64,000 bases of DNA from Methylobacterium hispanicum. GTDB taxonomy: Bacteria; Pseudomonadota; Alphaproteobacteria; Rhizobiales; Beijerinckiaceae. The DNA is taken from assembly GCF_022179285.1 (NCBI RefSeq), contig NZ_BPQO01000017.1:1-64000 (forward strand), in the 5' to 3' direction. Made by a program: the position numbers and the translations under genes. The notes beneath the pieces were generated by a model. It worked only from the letters and a program-made list of their open reading frames with translations, was not told where the DNA came from and searched no databases. The first letter of the stretch is position 1, and every line of letters begins with the position of its first letter. Positions 1-15,811 of the stretch are shown here, piece after piece.

Positions 1-175
<175 letters not shown>

Positions 176-231
176 TCTCTTCGGATTGGGCGCGCGGCTT
201 CGCTCGCGCGCCTCGCAGTCGCGACTTGGAA

Positions 232-258
232 GGGGCCGGCCGTTGGGCCGGCCCTTTT
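232..258 (+). terminator. Rho-independent terminator after tuf
   Basis: A stem of 9 G/C pairs (233-241 with 246-254) has a 4-base loop. A T-rich run follows at once (255-258, then CTGTT). It ends tuf transcription before tRNA-Trp. Confidence 0.85.
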
Positions 259-359
259 CTGTTCGAGCCTGCGGGAATCGCCTCCGGCGTATCACGATAC
301 GCTTGCATCCCGGCCCGGCTTGCGGCATTGAGCAGGCCGCGCGCCGCGAGGCGCCGCGC

Positions 360-436
360 AGGAGTGTAGCTCAACTGGTCAGAGCGCCGGTCTCCAAAAC
401 CGGAGGTTGCGGGTTCGAGTCCCTCCACTCCTGCCA
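360..436 (+). tRNA. tRNA-Trp (anticodon CCA)
   Basis: The 7-bp acceptor stem AGGAGTG (360-366) pairs with CACTCCT (426-432), followed by discriminator G and an encoded CCA (434-436). The D-arm (TAGCTCAACTGG), the anticodon loop with CCA at 394-396 and a T-loop GGTTCGAGTCC are all present. It lies between tuf and secE, as in many bacteria. Confidence 0.97.
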
Positions 437-606
437 GTTCGATTTTCCTGCCTTTCCCTCTCCGCCGGCCCGCACGACGCCGCACTGTCGACAAGCCTGT
501 CGACTTGCGCTAGAGCGGGCGCACTCCGAGATCCTGAGAGGCCGTCGGTGCGGGCTGGGCATGAGCCCCCGGCACCCGATGGCCCGTTCCCGGAGGCGGT
601 GTCCGG

Positions 607-945
607 GTGGGCTCGATCACCGTCGTCAAGAACCAAGACCCTGGCGCCATGGCATCGAACGAAGCGAGCAAGAAGGTGGACACGGCCCGCGGCGCGCCGC
701 GGGGCACGGGCACGCCTGCGCCCTCCCGTCAGGTGCCGCCGCAGCGCCCGGCGCCCAAGCGCGTCGGCCCGGTCGAGTTCCTGTCCCAGGTCCGCGACGA
801 GGGCCGCAAGGTCACGTGGCCGTCCCGGCGCGAGACCACGGTCACCACCATCATGGTCTTCGTGATGGTGATCCTGGCGAGCGTGTTCTTCACGGTGGTC
901 GATCAGGCCCTGCGCTACGGGGTCGGGCTGATCCTCGGCCTCTAG
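607..945 (+). CDS. secE: Preprotein translocase subunit SecE
   Basis: This is the small SecE subunit of the SecYEG channel in the inner membrane. The conserved core PVEFLSQVRDEGRKVTWPSR is followed by one transmembrane helix (TTIMVFVMVILASVFFTVV). The first ~50 residues are a Pro/Arg-rich polar extension without known function. The chosen GTG start at 607 has GGAGG at 592-596, ten bases upstream. An ATG at 649 would give a 98-residue protein closer to the usual length but has no good ribosome site. nusG follows 52 bases later and is probably co-transcribed. Confidence 0.9.
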   Translation: MGSITVVKNQDPGAMASNEASKKVDTARGAPRGTGTPAPSRQVPPQRPAPKRVGPVEFLSQVRDEGRKVTWPSRRETTVTTIMVFVMVILASVFFTVVDQALRYGVGLILGL

Positions 946-997
946 AGATGAGCGCGATCCGCGGGGTCGCCAGATTGGTCCGGAGTTGAACTGAACC

Positions 998-1531
998 GTG
1001 TCGAAGCGCTGGTACATCGTCCACGCCTACTCGAACTTCGAGAACAAGGTCGCCCAGTCCATCAAGGATCAGGCGGCCCAGCGCGGGCTGACCGACCTCT
1101 TCGACGAGGTGATGGTGCCGACCGAGAAGGTCGTCGAGGTGCGGCGCGGCCGGAAGGTGGATGCCGAGCGTAAGTTCTTCCCCGGCTACGTCCTGGTGAA
1201 GTGCGACCTCACCGACGAGGTCTACCATCTGATCAAGAACACCCCGAAGGTCACGGGCTTCCTCGGCGCCGACAAGTCGAAGCCGGTGCCGATCCCGGAC
1301 GCCGAGGCCGAGCGGATCAAGGGCCAGGTCGCCGAGGGCGTCGACCGCCCGAAGCCCTCGATCTCTTTCGAGGTCGGCGAGACGGTCCGCGTCTCGGACG
1401 GCCCCTTCGCCAGCTTCAACGGCACCGTCGAGGAAGTGGACGACACCCGCTCCCGCCTCAAGGTCGCCGTCTCGATCTTCGGCCGCGCCACCCCGGTCGA
1501 GCTGGAATACGGCCAGGTCGAGAAGGTCTGA
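998..1531 (+). CDS. nusG: Transcription termination/antitermination factor NusG
   Basis: NusG binds the RNA polymerase clamp and links it to Rho or ribosomal S10. The 177-residue protein has the NGN domain (WYIVHAYSNFENKVAQSI at the start, FFPGYVLV near residue 55). A KOW domain lies at the C-terminus (GETVRVSDGPFASFNGTVEE). The start is GTG; a GGAG lies 12 bases upstream, rather far. Length and order are normal for the family. It forms a unit with secE and precedes rplK by 226 bases. Confidence 0.96.
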   Translation: MSKRWYIVHAYSNFENKVAQSIKDQAAQRGLTDLFDEVMVPTEKVVEVRRGRKVDAERKFFPGYVLVKCDLTDEVYHLIKNTPKVTGFLGADKSKPVPIPDAEAERIKGQVAEGVDRPKPSISFEVGETVRVSDGPFASFNGTVEEVDDTRSRLKVAVSIFGRATPVELEYGQVEKV

Positions 1532-1547
1532 TCGGGCCGGCTTTTCC

Positions 1548-1570
1548 GATCAGTCAGCACTGACTTGATC
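1548..1570 (+). promoter_or_regulatory. Inverted repeat in the nusG-rplK spacer
   Basis: GATCAGTCAG (1548-1557) can pair with CTGACT plus GATC (560-570 of the same kilobase, one bulged T) around a 2-base loop. GTCGCTTTT follows. It could be a weak terminator or part of the rplK leader. The rest of the 226-base spacer shows no gene. Confidence 0.35.
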
Positions 1571-1757
1571 GTCGCTTTTCCCGGCGCGGCCCTGGCCACG
1601 CCGTGAAACGCCGTTGGGGCACGAGCCCCCTCGGCATCGTTCGCGGGAGGCCCGCCCGGATCGCCGCCGGGGTTCAACGGTCCGTACCGCGACCTGCAAT
1701 CGCCCGTCCGCCCGCGCCTAGGCAGTGCGGCGACGCGCAATTCTTGGGAGTTCTCCC

Positions 1758-2207
1758 ATGGCGAAGAAGATCACGGGCTACGTGAAGCTTCAGGTCCCGG
1801 CCGGCGCCGCCAACCCGTCGCCGCCGATCGGCCCCGCGCTCGGTCAGCGCGGCCTCAACATCATGGAATTCTGCAAGGCCTTCAACGCGAAGACCGCGCA
1901 GATGGAGAAGGGCACCCCGATCCCGGTGATCATCACCGCGTATCAGGACCGCTCCTTCACCTTCGAGATGAAGCAGCCCCCGGTCACCTTCTTTCTGAAG
2001 AAGGCCGTCGGCCTGAAGATCGGCAAGAAGCCGGCCTCCGGCTCGAAGACCCCCGGCAAGGGCCCGACCGTCGGCAAGATCACGGAAGCGCAGCTCCGCG
2101 AGATCGCCGAGAAGAAGATGCCCGACCTGAACTGCGACTCGGTCGATTCGGCCGTCGCGATGATCCGTGGCTCCGCGCGGGCCATGGGCCTCGAGATCGT
2201 GGCCTGA
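1758..2207 (+). CDS. rplK: 50S ribosomal protein L11
   Basis: L11 forms the GTPase-associated stalk base with 23S rRNA. The 149-residue protein starts MAKKITGYVKLQVPAG and contains the PPIGPALGQRGLNIMEFCK signature. The C-terminal RNA-binding domain ends in the usual GSARAMGLEIV. I chose the ATG at 1758 because GGGAG lies seven bases upstream and the family begins there. An in-frame upstream start at 1725 has no support. rplA follows after 11 bases. Confidence 0.97.
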   Translation: MAKKITGYVKLQVPAGAANPSPPIGPALGQRGLNIMEFCKAFNAKTAQMEKGTPIPVIITAYQDRSFTFEMKQPPVTFFLKKAVGLKIGKKPASGSKTPGKGPTVGKITEAQLREIAEKKMPDLNCDSVDSAVAMIRGSARAMGLEIVA

Positions 2208-2218
2208 GGGAGGGCAGC

Positions 2219-2917
2219 ATGGCTAAGGAAGGCAAGCGTATCCGCGCCGCCCGCGAGGGCATCGACCCGACCAAGCTCTACGGCCTGGACGAGGCGATCG
2301 CGCTGGTGAAGTCGAAGGCGAACGCCAAGTTCGACGAGACCGTCGAGATCTCGATGAACCTCGGCGTCGATCCCCGCCACGCCGACCAGATGGTCCGCGG
2401 CGTCTGCAACCTGCCGAACGGCTCCGGCCGCACGGTCCGCGTGGCGGTCTTCGCCCGCGGCGCCAAGGCGGACGACGCCCGCGCGGCCGGTGCCGACATC
2501 GTCGGCGCCGAGGATCTCCTCGAGATCGTCCAGGGCGGCAAGATCGAGTTCGACCGCTGCATCGCGACCCCGGACATGATGCCGCTCGTCGGTCGCCTCG
2601 GTAAGGTGCTGGGCCCGCGCGGCCTGATGCCGAACCCGAAGGTCGGCACCGTCACGATGGACGTGAAGGGTGCGGTGGGTGCCGCCAAGGGCGGCGCCGT
2701 GGAGTTCCGCGTCGAGAAGGCGGGCATCGTCCACGCCGGCATCGGCAAGGTCTCGTTCGACCAGCAGAAGCTCGTCGAGAACATCAAGGCCTTCGCCGAC
2801 TCCGTCGCCAAGGCGAAGCCGGCCGGCGCCAAGGGCACCTACATCCAGCGCATCGCCGTCACCTCGACGATGGGCCCGGGCGTGAAGGTCGAGCCGAACA
2901 CGGTCCTGACCGCCTGA
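2219..2917 (+). CDS. rplA: 50S ribosomal protein L1
   Basis: L1 builds the mobile stalk near the E site and in many bacteria represses its own rplKA message. The 232-residue protein has the expected DPRHADQMVRGVCNLPNG and GPRGLMPNPKVGTV motifs. GGGAGG sits just before the ATG. It is the last gene of the rplKA unit here: a terminator at 2951 separates it from the next genes, whereas rplJ usually follows directly. Confidence 0.97.
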   Translation: MAKEGKRIRAAREGIDPTKLYGLDEAIALVKSKANAKFDETVEISMNLGVDPRHADQMVRGVCNLPNGSGRTVRVAVFARGAKADDARAAGADIVGAEDLLEIVQGGKIEFDRCIATPDMMPLVGRLGKVLGPRGLMPNPKVGTVTMDVKGAVGAAKGGAVEFRVEKAGIVHAGIGKVSFDQQKLVENIKAFADSVAKAKPAGAKGTYIQRIAVTSTMGPGVKVEPNTVLTA

Positions 2918-2950
2918 GGCGAGGTTTGCAAACCTGCTACGTTGCGGGAG

Positions 2951-2977
2951 CGCCCGGCCGATTCGGCCGGGCGTTTT
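2951..2977 (+). terminator. Rho-independent terminator after rplA
   Basis: A perfect 10-bp G/C stem (2951-2960 with 2964-2973) has the 3-base loop ATT. TTTT follows at 2974-2977. It ends the secE-nusG-rplKA transcript. Confidence 0.88.
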
Positions 2978-2995
2978 CCGTTGCGGGGGCGTGCG

Positions 2996-3289
2996 ATGGA
3001 GCGGGTATCGCACGTCTACATGCTGGCGAGCCAGCGGAACGGCACGCTCTACACCGGCTCCACGATTGATCTGGCCCGCCGTGTCTGGGAGCATCGGACC
3101 GGTGCGCTGCCGGGCTTCACGCGCGATCACGGCGTGACGTTGCTGGTCTGGTACGAGGGCTATCCCCGCATCCTCGACGCTCGCCACCGGGAATACGCGA
3201 TCAAGCGCTGGCGCCAGGCCTGGAAGCTCGCGCTGATCGAGGGGATGAACCCGGGCTGGCGCGACCTGTACGCCGATCTGGCATTCTGA
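2996..3289 (+). CDS. GIY-YIG domain protein (UPF0213/YhbQ-like)
   Basis: This 97-residue protein is essentially one GIY-YIG nuclease domain. HVYMLASQRNGTLYTGST carries the GIY-like VYM and YIG-like LYTG strands, followed by the RRVWEHR helix. A conserved Glu in REYAIKRW and a C-terminal NPGWRDLY fit the stand-alone COG2827 group. Members of that group are thought to act on DNA, but most are uncharacterised. The ATG at 2996 lies inside a longer open frame and begins at the conserved domain. It sits alone between the rplA terminator and a palindromic repeat, inside the normal rplA-rplJ interval. Confidence 0.8.
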   Translation: MERVSHVYMLASQRNGTLYTGSTIDLARRVWEHRTGALPGFTRDHGVTLLVWYEGYPRILDARHREYAIKRWRQAWKLALIEGMNPGWRDLYADLAF

Positions 3290-3312
3290 GCCGCTGCGCG
3301 GCGCTTCCTGTG

Positions 3313-3432
3313 CTGGATCCCGGATCACCCTCCGCTGGCGCTCCGGGCGTCCGGGAAAGGGCGTGGCGCTCAATTCTGCACCGCCCTTTTCCCGGACGGG
3401 TGGAGCGAAGCGGAACCCGATCCGGGATCCAG
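3313..3432. repeat. Dispersed palindromic repeat, copy A
   Basis: Two ~50-base arms face each other: 3313-3361 contains ATCCCGGATCACCCTCCGCT and the GTCCGGGAAAGGG box, and 3381-3432 holds its reverse complement. An arm pair of the same family occurs at 15474-15647 and again at 18131-18303. The arms enclose ~20 bases here. Together with the flanking GCGCGGCGCTTC boxes the unit fills most of the 3290-3534 gap before hpnP. No coding capacity is seen. Confidence 0.85.
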
Positions 3433-3534
3433 CACCAGAAGCGCCGCGCAGCGGCACCGCATCACGCTCTCCCTCACACCAATCTCAACACCGAGGGGGG
3501 CGCCATCGCGCGGGGCTGTGCTAGATAGCGCCCC

Positions 3535-5178
3535 ATGCGATGCTCCCTTCCGGTCTCCTCCAAGCGACGCATCCTCTGCGTCTTCCCCGCCTACACGCCG
3601 TCCTTCGGCACATTCTCGCACGCCTACCCATTGATGGGGGGCGTCAAGGCCTTCATGCCGCCACAGGGGCTCCTGCTGATCGCGGCCTACATGCCCGAGG
3701 CCTGGGAATGCCGCTTCATCGATGAGAATATCCGCCGGGCGGGCCCGGCGGACTTCGCCTGGGCGGACGCGGTCTTCGTCTCCGGCATGCACATCCAGGA
3801 GCCGCAGATCCACGACATCCGCGAGCGCGCGCACGCGGCCGGCAAGGTCGCGGTGCTGGGTGGTCCCTCGGTCTCCGGCGCGCCCGAGAAGTACGACGAC
3901 TTCGACTACCTGCATCTCGGCGAGATCGGCGACGCCACCGACCGGCTCATCGAGATCCTCGACCGCGACGTCGCGCGCCCCGCCGCCCAGGTCTCCCTGG
4001 AGACGAAGGACCGGCTCGCGCTCGCCGACTTCCCGGCACCCGCCTACGAGCACGCGCCGCTCAAGCGCTACCTGATCGGCTCGCTGCAATTCTCCTCGGG
4101 CTGCCCCTATCGCTGCGAGTTCTGCGACATCCCGCAGCTCTACGGGCGCCAGCCCAGGCTGAAGAGCCCCGAGCAGATGTGCGCCGAGCTCGACGCCATC
4201 ATCAGCCAGCCCGGCCACCCGGCGGTGGTCTACTTCGTGGACGACAACTTCATCGGCAACCGCAAGGCGACGCGGGACATGCTGCCCCACCTCGTGGCGT
4301 GGCAGAAGAAGAACGACTACCCGCTCCAGTTCGCCTGCGAGGCGACGCTGAACATGGCCAAGCAGCCCGAGATCCTCGAGCTGATGCGGCAGGCGAACTT
4401 CATGACGGTGTTCGTCGGCATCGAGACGCCGGAGGCGGACGCCCTCAAGGGGATCGACAAGACCCACAACGCCGCCGTGCCGATGTACGAGGCGATCGAG
4501 ACCCTGAACTCCTACGGGCTCGAGGTGACCTCGGGCATCATCCTCGGCCTCGATACCGACACCGACAAGTCCGAGCAGAACCTGATCGACTTCATCGACC
4601 GCTCGGCGATCCCGGTCCTGACGATCAACCTGCTGCAGGCGCTGCCCAAGACCCCGCTCTGGGACAGGCTGGAGCGGGAGGGCCGGCTCCTGCACGACGC
4701 CAGCCTCGAATCGAACGTGCTGTTCAAGCGTCCGCACGACGCGGTGGTGAGCTCGTGGCGCCGCGCCATCGCGCACGCCTACGAGCCGGACAAGATCTTC
4801 GAGCGCTTCAAGCACCAGTGCGCCGTCACCTACCCGCACCGGATCAAGACGCCGACCAAGGGCAAGCTCACCTTCACGAACCTGCGCCGCGGCCTGATCC
4901 TCGGCTTCAACATCATCACGCGGGTCGGCATCGTCTCCGACTACCGCCGGCCGTTCTGGCAGGCGGCGGGCTACGCCCTCAGGCGCGGGCAGATCGAGGC
5001 GGTGTTCAACATGGGCTTCGTCGCCCACCACCTGATCCGCTTCACCCGCGAGGCCCTGCGCGGCGAGCACAACGCCTCGTTCTACGCAGCCAAGGCCGCG
5101 GAGGCGAAGGAGGCGCGCGAGCGGACCTGGTGGGAGAACGCCCGGCGCCGCTTCGTGCCGGAGCGCGAGGCGGCCTGA
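3535..5178 (+). CDS. hpnP: Hopanoid C-2 methylase (B12-binding radical SAM)
   Basis: The enzyme methylates C-2 of the hopanoid A ring using S-adenosylmethionine and cobalamin, giving 2-methylhopanoids in the membrane. An N-terminal B12-binding-like domain (residues ~10-150: ILCVFPAYTPSFGTF, PPQGLLLIAAYMPE, LGGPSVS) is followed by a radical SAM domain. The [4Fe-4S] ligands C190, C194 and C197 form CPYRCEFC. The whole 547-residue layout and N-terminal wording match HpnP of Rhodopseudomonas as I remember it. Other class B methylases share the fold, so the symbol rests on recall. It is single, has no other hpn gene beside it, and lies between rplA and rplJ. Confidence 0.85.
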   Translation: MRCSLPVSSKRRILCVFPAYTPSFGTFSHAYPLMGGVKAFMPPQGLLLIAAYMPEAWECRFIDENIRRAGPADFAWADAVFVSGMHIQEPQIHDIRERAHAAGKVAVLGGPSVSGAPEKYDDFDYLHLGEIGDATDRLIEILDRDVARPAAQVSLETKDRLALADFPAPAYEHAPLKRYLIGSLQFSSGCPYRCEFCDIPQLYGRQPRLKSPEQMCAELDAIISQPGHPAVVYFVDDNFIGNRKATRDMLPHLVAWQKKNDYPLQFACEATLNMAKQPEILELMRQANFMTVFVGIETPEADALKGIDKTHNAAVPMYEAIETLNSYGLEVTSGIILGLDTDTDKSEQNLIDFIDRSAIPVLTINLLQALPKTPLWDRLEREGRLLHDASLESNVLFKRPHDAVVSSWRRAIAHAYEPDKIFERFKHQCAVTYPHRIKTPTKGKLTFTNLRRGLILGFNIITRVGIVSDYRRPFWQAAGYALRRGQIEAVFNMGFVAHHLIRFTREALRGEHNASFYAAKAAEAKEARERTWWENARRRFVPEREAA

Positions 5179-5231
5179 GCCGCGCCCGGCACAGCAACCT
5201 TGCCTGCGGCGCAAAAGTCGCGTTCCGCCTC

Positions 5232-5260
5232 TTGGCAAGGCGCTTGCAGGCCTCTATACA
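5232..5260 (+). promoter_or_regulatory. Sigma-70 type promoter for rplJL-rpoBC
   Basis: TTGGCA (5232-5237), a 17-base spacer and TATACA (5255-5260) form a near-consensus promoter in an otherwise G+C-rich stretch. It lies in the 498-base gap after hpnP and points at rplJ. Confidence 0.75.
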
Positions 5261-5676
5261 CCCGCTCACGCAATCACATGATCCCATGGAACGGAGCCGT
5301 ATGGCTGCGCTCCATCATGAGATCCGCTCGGGCGACCGAGCGGGATGGCCGGACGGCGACGCGGACTGAGAAGTCTCGCGGGGCCTCATCCGGCCATGTC
5401 CTGTCCGAGACTGCAGGTGCCGGCTCCCGGCTTAATCCACCCGACCTGCACAGACGGGGATGACCGAATTCAAGACCCTCGCCGTGGCCCTGCCGCGGAG
5501 AGGCATCGGTTTGAACCCACTCGCCCTGGAGGCGGCCCGGAGACGGGCGGCATCCGGGAACAGGGCCGCGAAGCGTCGCACGAGGACGTTACCGGTCTCT
5601 ACCGACCGCGTCCGTTCCCGGCGGCATATGCAACCGGCGGACCCCTCCCGGGTTCCGCCAACCGGAGAGAGCCCCA
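5261..5676 (+). promoter_or_regulatory. Long rplJ leader (probable L10 autoregulatory leader)
   Basis: About 410 bases lie between the promoter and the rplJ start with no supported gene. Leaders of this operon commonly fold into an L10(L12)4 binding site that represses translation. The segment is G+C-rich with many possible stems, but I could not identify the kink-turn by eye, so the function is inferred from position only. Confidence 0.5.
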
Positions 5677-6195
5677 GTGGACCGGACAGCAAAAGCTGAT
5701 CTCGTCTCGACGCTCAACGGCGTGTTCGCGAACAACGCCGTCGTCGTCGTGGCCCACTACAAGGGCCTCACGGTCGCCGACATGCAGAAGCTGCGCGCGC
5801 AGATGAAGCAGGCCGGCGCCACCGTGAAGGTCGCAAAGAACACCCTTGCGAGCCTCGCTCTCGATGGCACTGACGTCGCCTCCATCAAGCCCCTCCTGAA
5901 GGGCCCGACCCTGCTCGCCTATTCGGGCGACCCGGTCGCCGCCGCCAAGGTCGCGGTGGACTTCGCCAAGACGAACGACAAGCTCGTGATTCTCGGCGGC
6001 GCGATGGGAACGACTGCCCTGAACCCGGACGGCGTGAAGGCCCTGGCCTCGCTCCCGTCCCTGGACGAACTGCGCGGCAAGCTCGTGGGCCTCATCCAGG
6101 CGCCCGCGACCAAGCTCGCCCAGCTCACCAACGCGCCGGCGGCCAAGCTCGCCCGCGTGTTCGGGGCCTATGCCAAGAAGGACGAGGCGGCCTGA
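5677..6195 (+). CDS. rplJ: 50S ribosomal protein L10
   Basis: L10 anchors L7/L12 dimers to the ribosomal stalk. The 172-residue protein starts MDRTAKADLVSTLN and has the VVVAHYKGLTVADMQKLR strand and VAKNTLA motif. The GTG start has GGAGAGA six bases upstream. The C-terminal helix (LIQAPATKLAQLTNAPAAKLARVF) is the L7/L12 docking tail; its long form would hold three dimers. rplL follows after 56 bases in the same unit. Confidence 0.96.
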   Translation: MDRTAKADLVSTLNGVFANNAVVVVAHYKGLTVADMQKLRAQMKQAGATVKVAKNTLASLALDGTDVASIKPLLKGPTLLAYSGDPVAAAKVAVDFAKTNDKLVILGGAMGTTALNPDGVKALASLPSLDELRGKLVGLIQAPATKLAQLTNAPAAKLARVFGAYAKKDEAA

Positions 6196-6251
6196 GGCCG
6201 TTCGCCCCTTTAAAACCCTTCCGTTCAAACCGATATCAAGGACAGTGAATC

Positions 6252-6632
6252 ATGGCTGATCTCGCCAAGCTCGTCGACGACCTCTCGTCGCTGACCGTTC
6301 TCGAGGCCGCCGACCTCGCCAAGATGCTCGAGGAGAAGTGGGGCGTCTCGGCCGCTGCTGCCGTCGCCGTGGCCGCCGGCCCGGCCGCCGGTGGTGGCGC
6401 CGCTGCCGCCGCCGAGGAGCAGACCGAGTTCACGGTCGTGCTCGCCTCCGCCGGCGACAAGAAGATCGAGGTCATCAAGGAGGTCCGCGCGATCACCGGC
6501 CTCGGCCTCAAGGAGGCCAAGGACCTGGTCGAGGGCGCGCCGAAGCCCGTCAAGGAGGGCGTCGCCAAGGACGAGGCCGAGAAGCTCAAGGCCCAGCTCG
6601 AGAAGGCCGGCGCCAAGGTCGAGCTCAAGTAA
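6252..6632 (+). CDS. rplL: 50S ribosomal protein L7/L12
   Basis: This acidic stalk protein recruits translation GTPases. Residues 1-35 are the dimerising N-domain (LAKLVDDLSSLTVLEAADL). Residues ~36-57 are an Ala/Gly hinge. The remainder is the compact C-domain with EKKIEVIKEVRAITGLGLKEA-like wording. Length (126) is normal. It is followed by two hairpins and a 264-base spacer before rpoB. Confidence 0.97.
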   Translation: MADLAKLVDDLSSLTVLEAADLAKMLEEKWGVSAAAAVAVAAGPAAGGGAAAAAEEQTEFTVVLASAGDKKIEVIKEVRAITGLGLKEAKDLVEGAPKPVKEGVAKDEAEKLKAQLEKAGAKVELK

Positions 6633-6638
6633 GACCCC

Positions 6639-6725
6639 GGTGGGCCGCACCCGGCCCACCCCTCCACGGCGGCTTGTCCACAGCCGATCGTGACCGGAGC
6701 CCGCGGGTGTCGCCACCCGCGGGCT
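6639..6725 (+). promoter_or_regulatory. Two strong hairpins in the rplL-rpoB spacer
   Basis: The first is a 9-bp stem (6639-6647 with 6652-6660), seven bases after the rplL stop. The second is a perfect 12-bp stem (6698-6709 with 6714-6725) with the 4-base loop TCGC. Neither has a T-run. In Escherichia coli this spacer holds an attenuator and an RNase III site that set the ratio of L7/L12 to RNA polymerase; a similar role is plausible. The rest of the spacer (6726-6896) has no gene. Confidence 0.55.
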
Positions 6726-6896
6726 AAGGTCGCTTCGGACGACCCCCGGGTCGTCGGACGCGACCGGCGGGCCCTGGAACGGGTCCGGACAGGAATTCGA
6801 GACGGGTGGCGCGGTCCGGCGGGGCGCGCGTCACGGGTCCGGCGCGGGAACGACGGTTTCCCCGGACCACCAGGACGCGGGTAGGAGCGAGGTCAC

Positions 6897-11027
<4,131 letters not shown>

Positions 11028-11044
11028 CGACAGACGACACCTCC

Positions 11045-11067
11045 CGTGCCGGTGACGCGCCGGCACG
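11045..11067 (+). promoter_or_regulatory. Hairpin in the rpoB-rpoC spacer
   Basis: CGTGCCGG (11045-11052) pairs with CCGGCACG (11060-11067) across a 7-base loop, with no T-run after it. It may slow decay or be an RNA processing site. The 173-base spacer shows nothing else. Confidence 0.4.
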
Positions 11068-11200
11068 GTTCGAGCGGGGAGGGGCGGGGCCTCCGACGGT
11101 TTGAGACGGCCAGCGGCGTCCGGCAGGGCGCTGCGCCGAGGGTGTTTTTCGGACGTGGCGGCGCAGGCGCGGCGCGGCCCGTCGAGCCAAGGAGTGGATC

Positions 11201-15409
<4,209 letters not shown>

Positions 15410-15434
15410 TCCGCTCCGGAGAGACGAAGCACAG

Positions 15435-15460
15435 AGGGCGGCCCCGCGGGGCCGCCCTTT
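15435..15460 (+). terminator. Rho-independent terminator after rpoC
   Basis: A perfect palindrome (15435-15458) gives at least a 10-bp G/C stem with a CGCG loop. It runs into TTTCTCGTTT, 25 bases after the rpoC stop. Confidence 0.85.
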
Positions 15461-15473
15461 CTCGTTTGGCGGA

Positions 15474-15696
15474 CCGCCCTTTTCCCGGACGCCTGGAGCG
15501 TCAGCGGAAGGTGATCCGGGATCCAGAGGATGAAGTGCCGCGCAGCGGCGCGATCTTGAGCAACGTTGCAGGGTTCGGGCGCTCCGCGTCTCCTTGCGCT
15601 GGATCCCGGATCACCTTCCGCTTCGCTCCAGGCGTCCGGGAAAGGGGCATCGCGCAAAGTCCTCGATCGATGCGCGCCCGGCATCGATCCATCCAG
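15474..15696. repeat. Dispersed palindromic repeat, copy B
   Basis: Arm B1 (15474-15526) and inverted arm B2 (15599-15647) match the copy A arms. A second module at 15666-15696 (ATCGATGCGCGCCCGGCATC then GATCCATCCAG) recurs with few changes at 18362-18392. Between the arms lies the GCCGCGCAGCGGCG box also seen next to copy A. It occupies the rpoC-transporter gap; no gene is visible. Confidence 0.85.
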
Positions 15697-15811
15697 TCTT
15701 TGAGTTGGACCCGGAAGAGTCGGACGACCACTCTGGCATCTGCGGAGAATCCTCAGGTTTCTTCGCCCGTCACGGCAAAAGCCGGGCGGCCCATGCTGGG
15801 AGGAATTGCCC

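Noticed and set aside
186..989. An open frame running across tRNA-Trp and secE
   Set aside because: It overlaps a certain tRNA and a certain gene in another frame and reads as Arg/Pro-rich noise.
3396..3425. A GGAAC box that might be an EcfG (general stress) -35 for hpnP
   Set aside because: No CGTT-like -10 at 16-18 bases, and the box belongs to the palindromic repeat.
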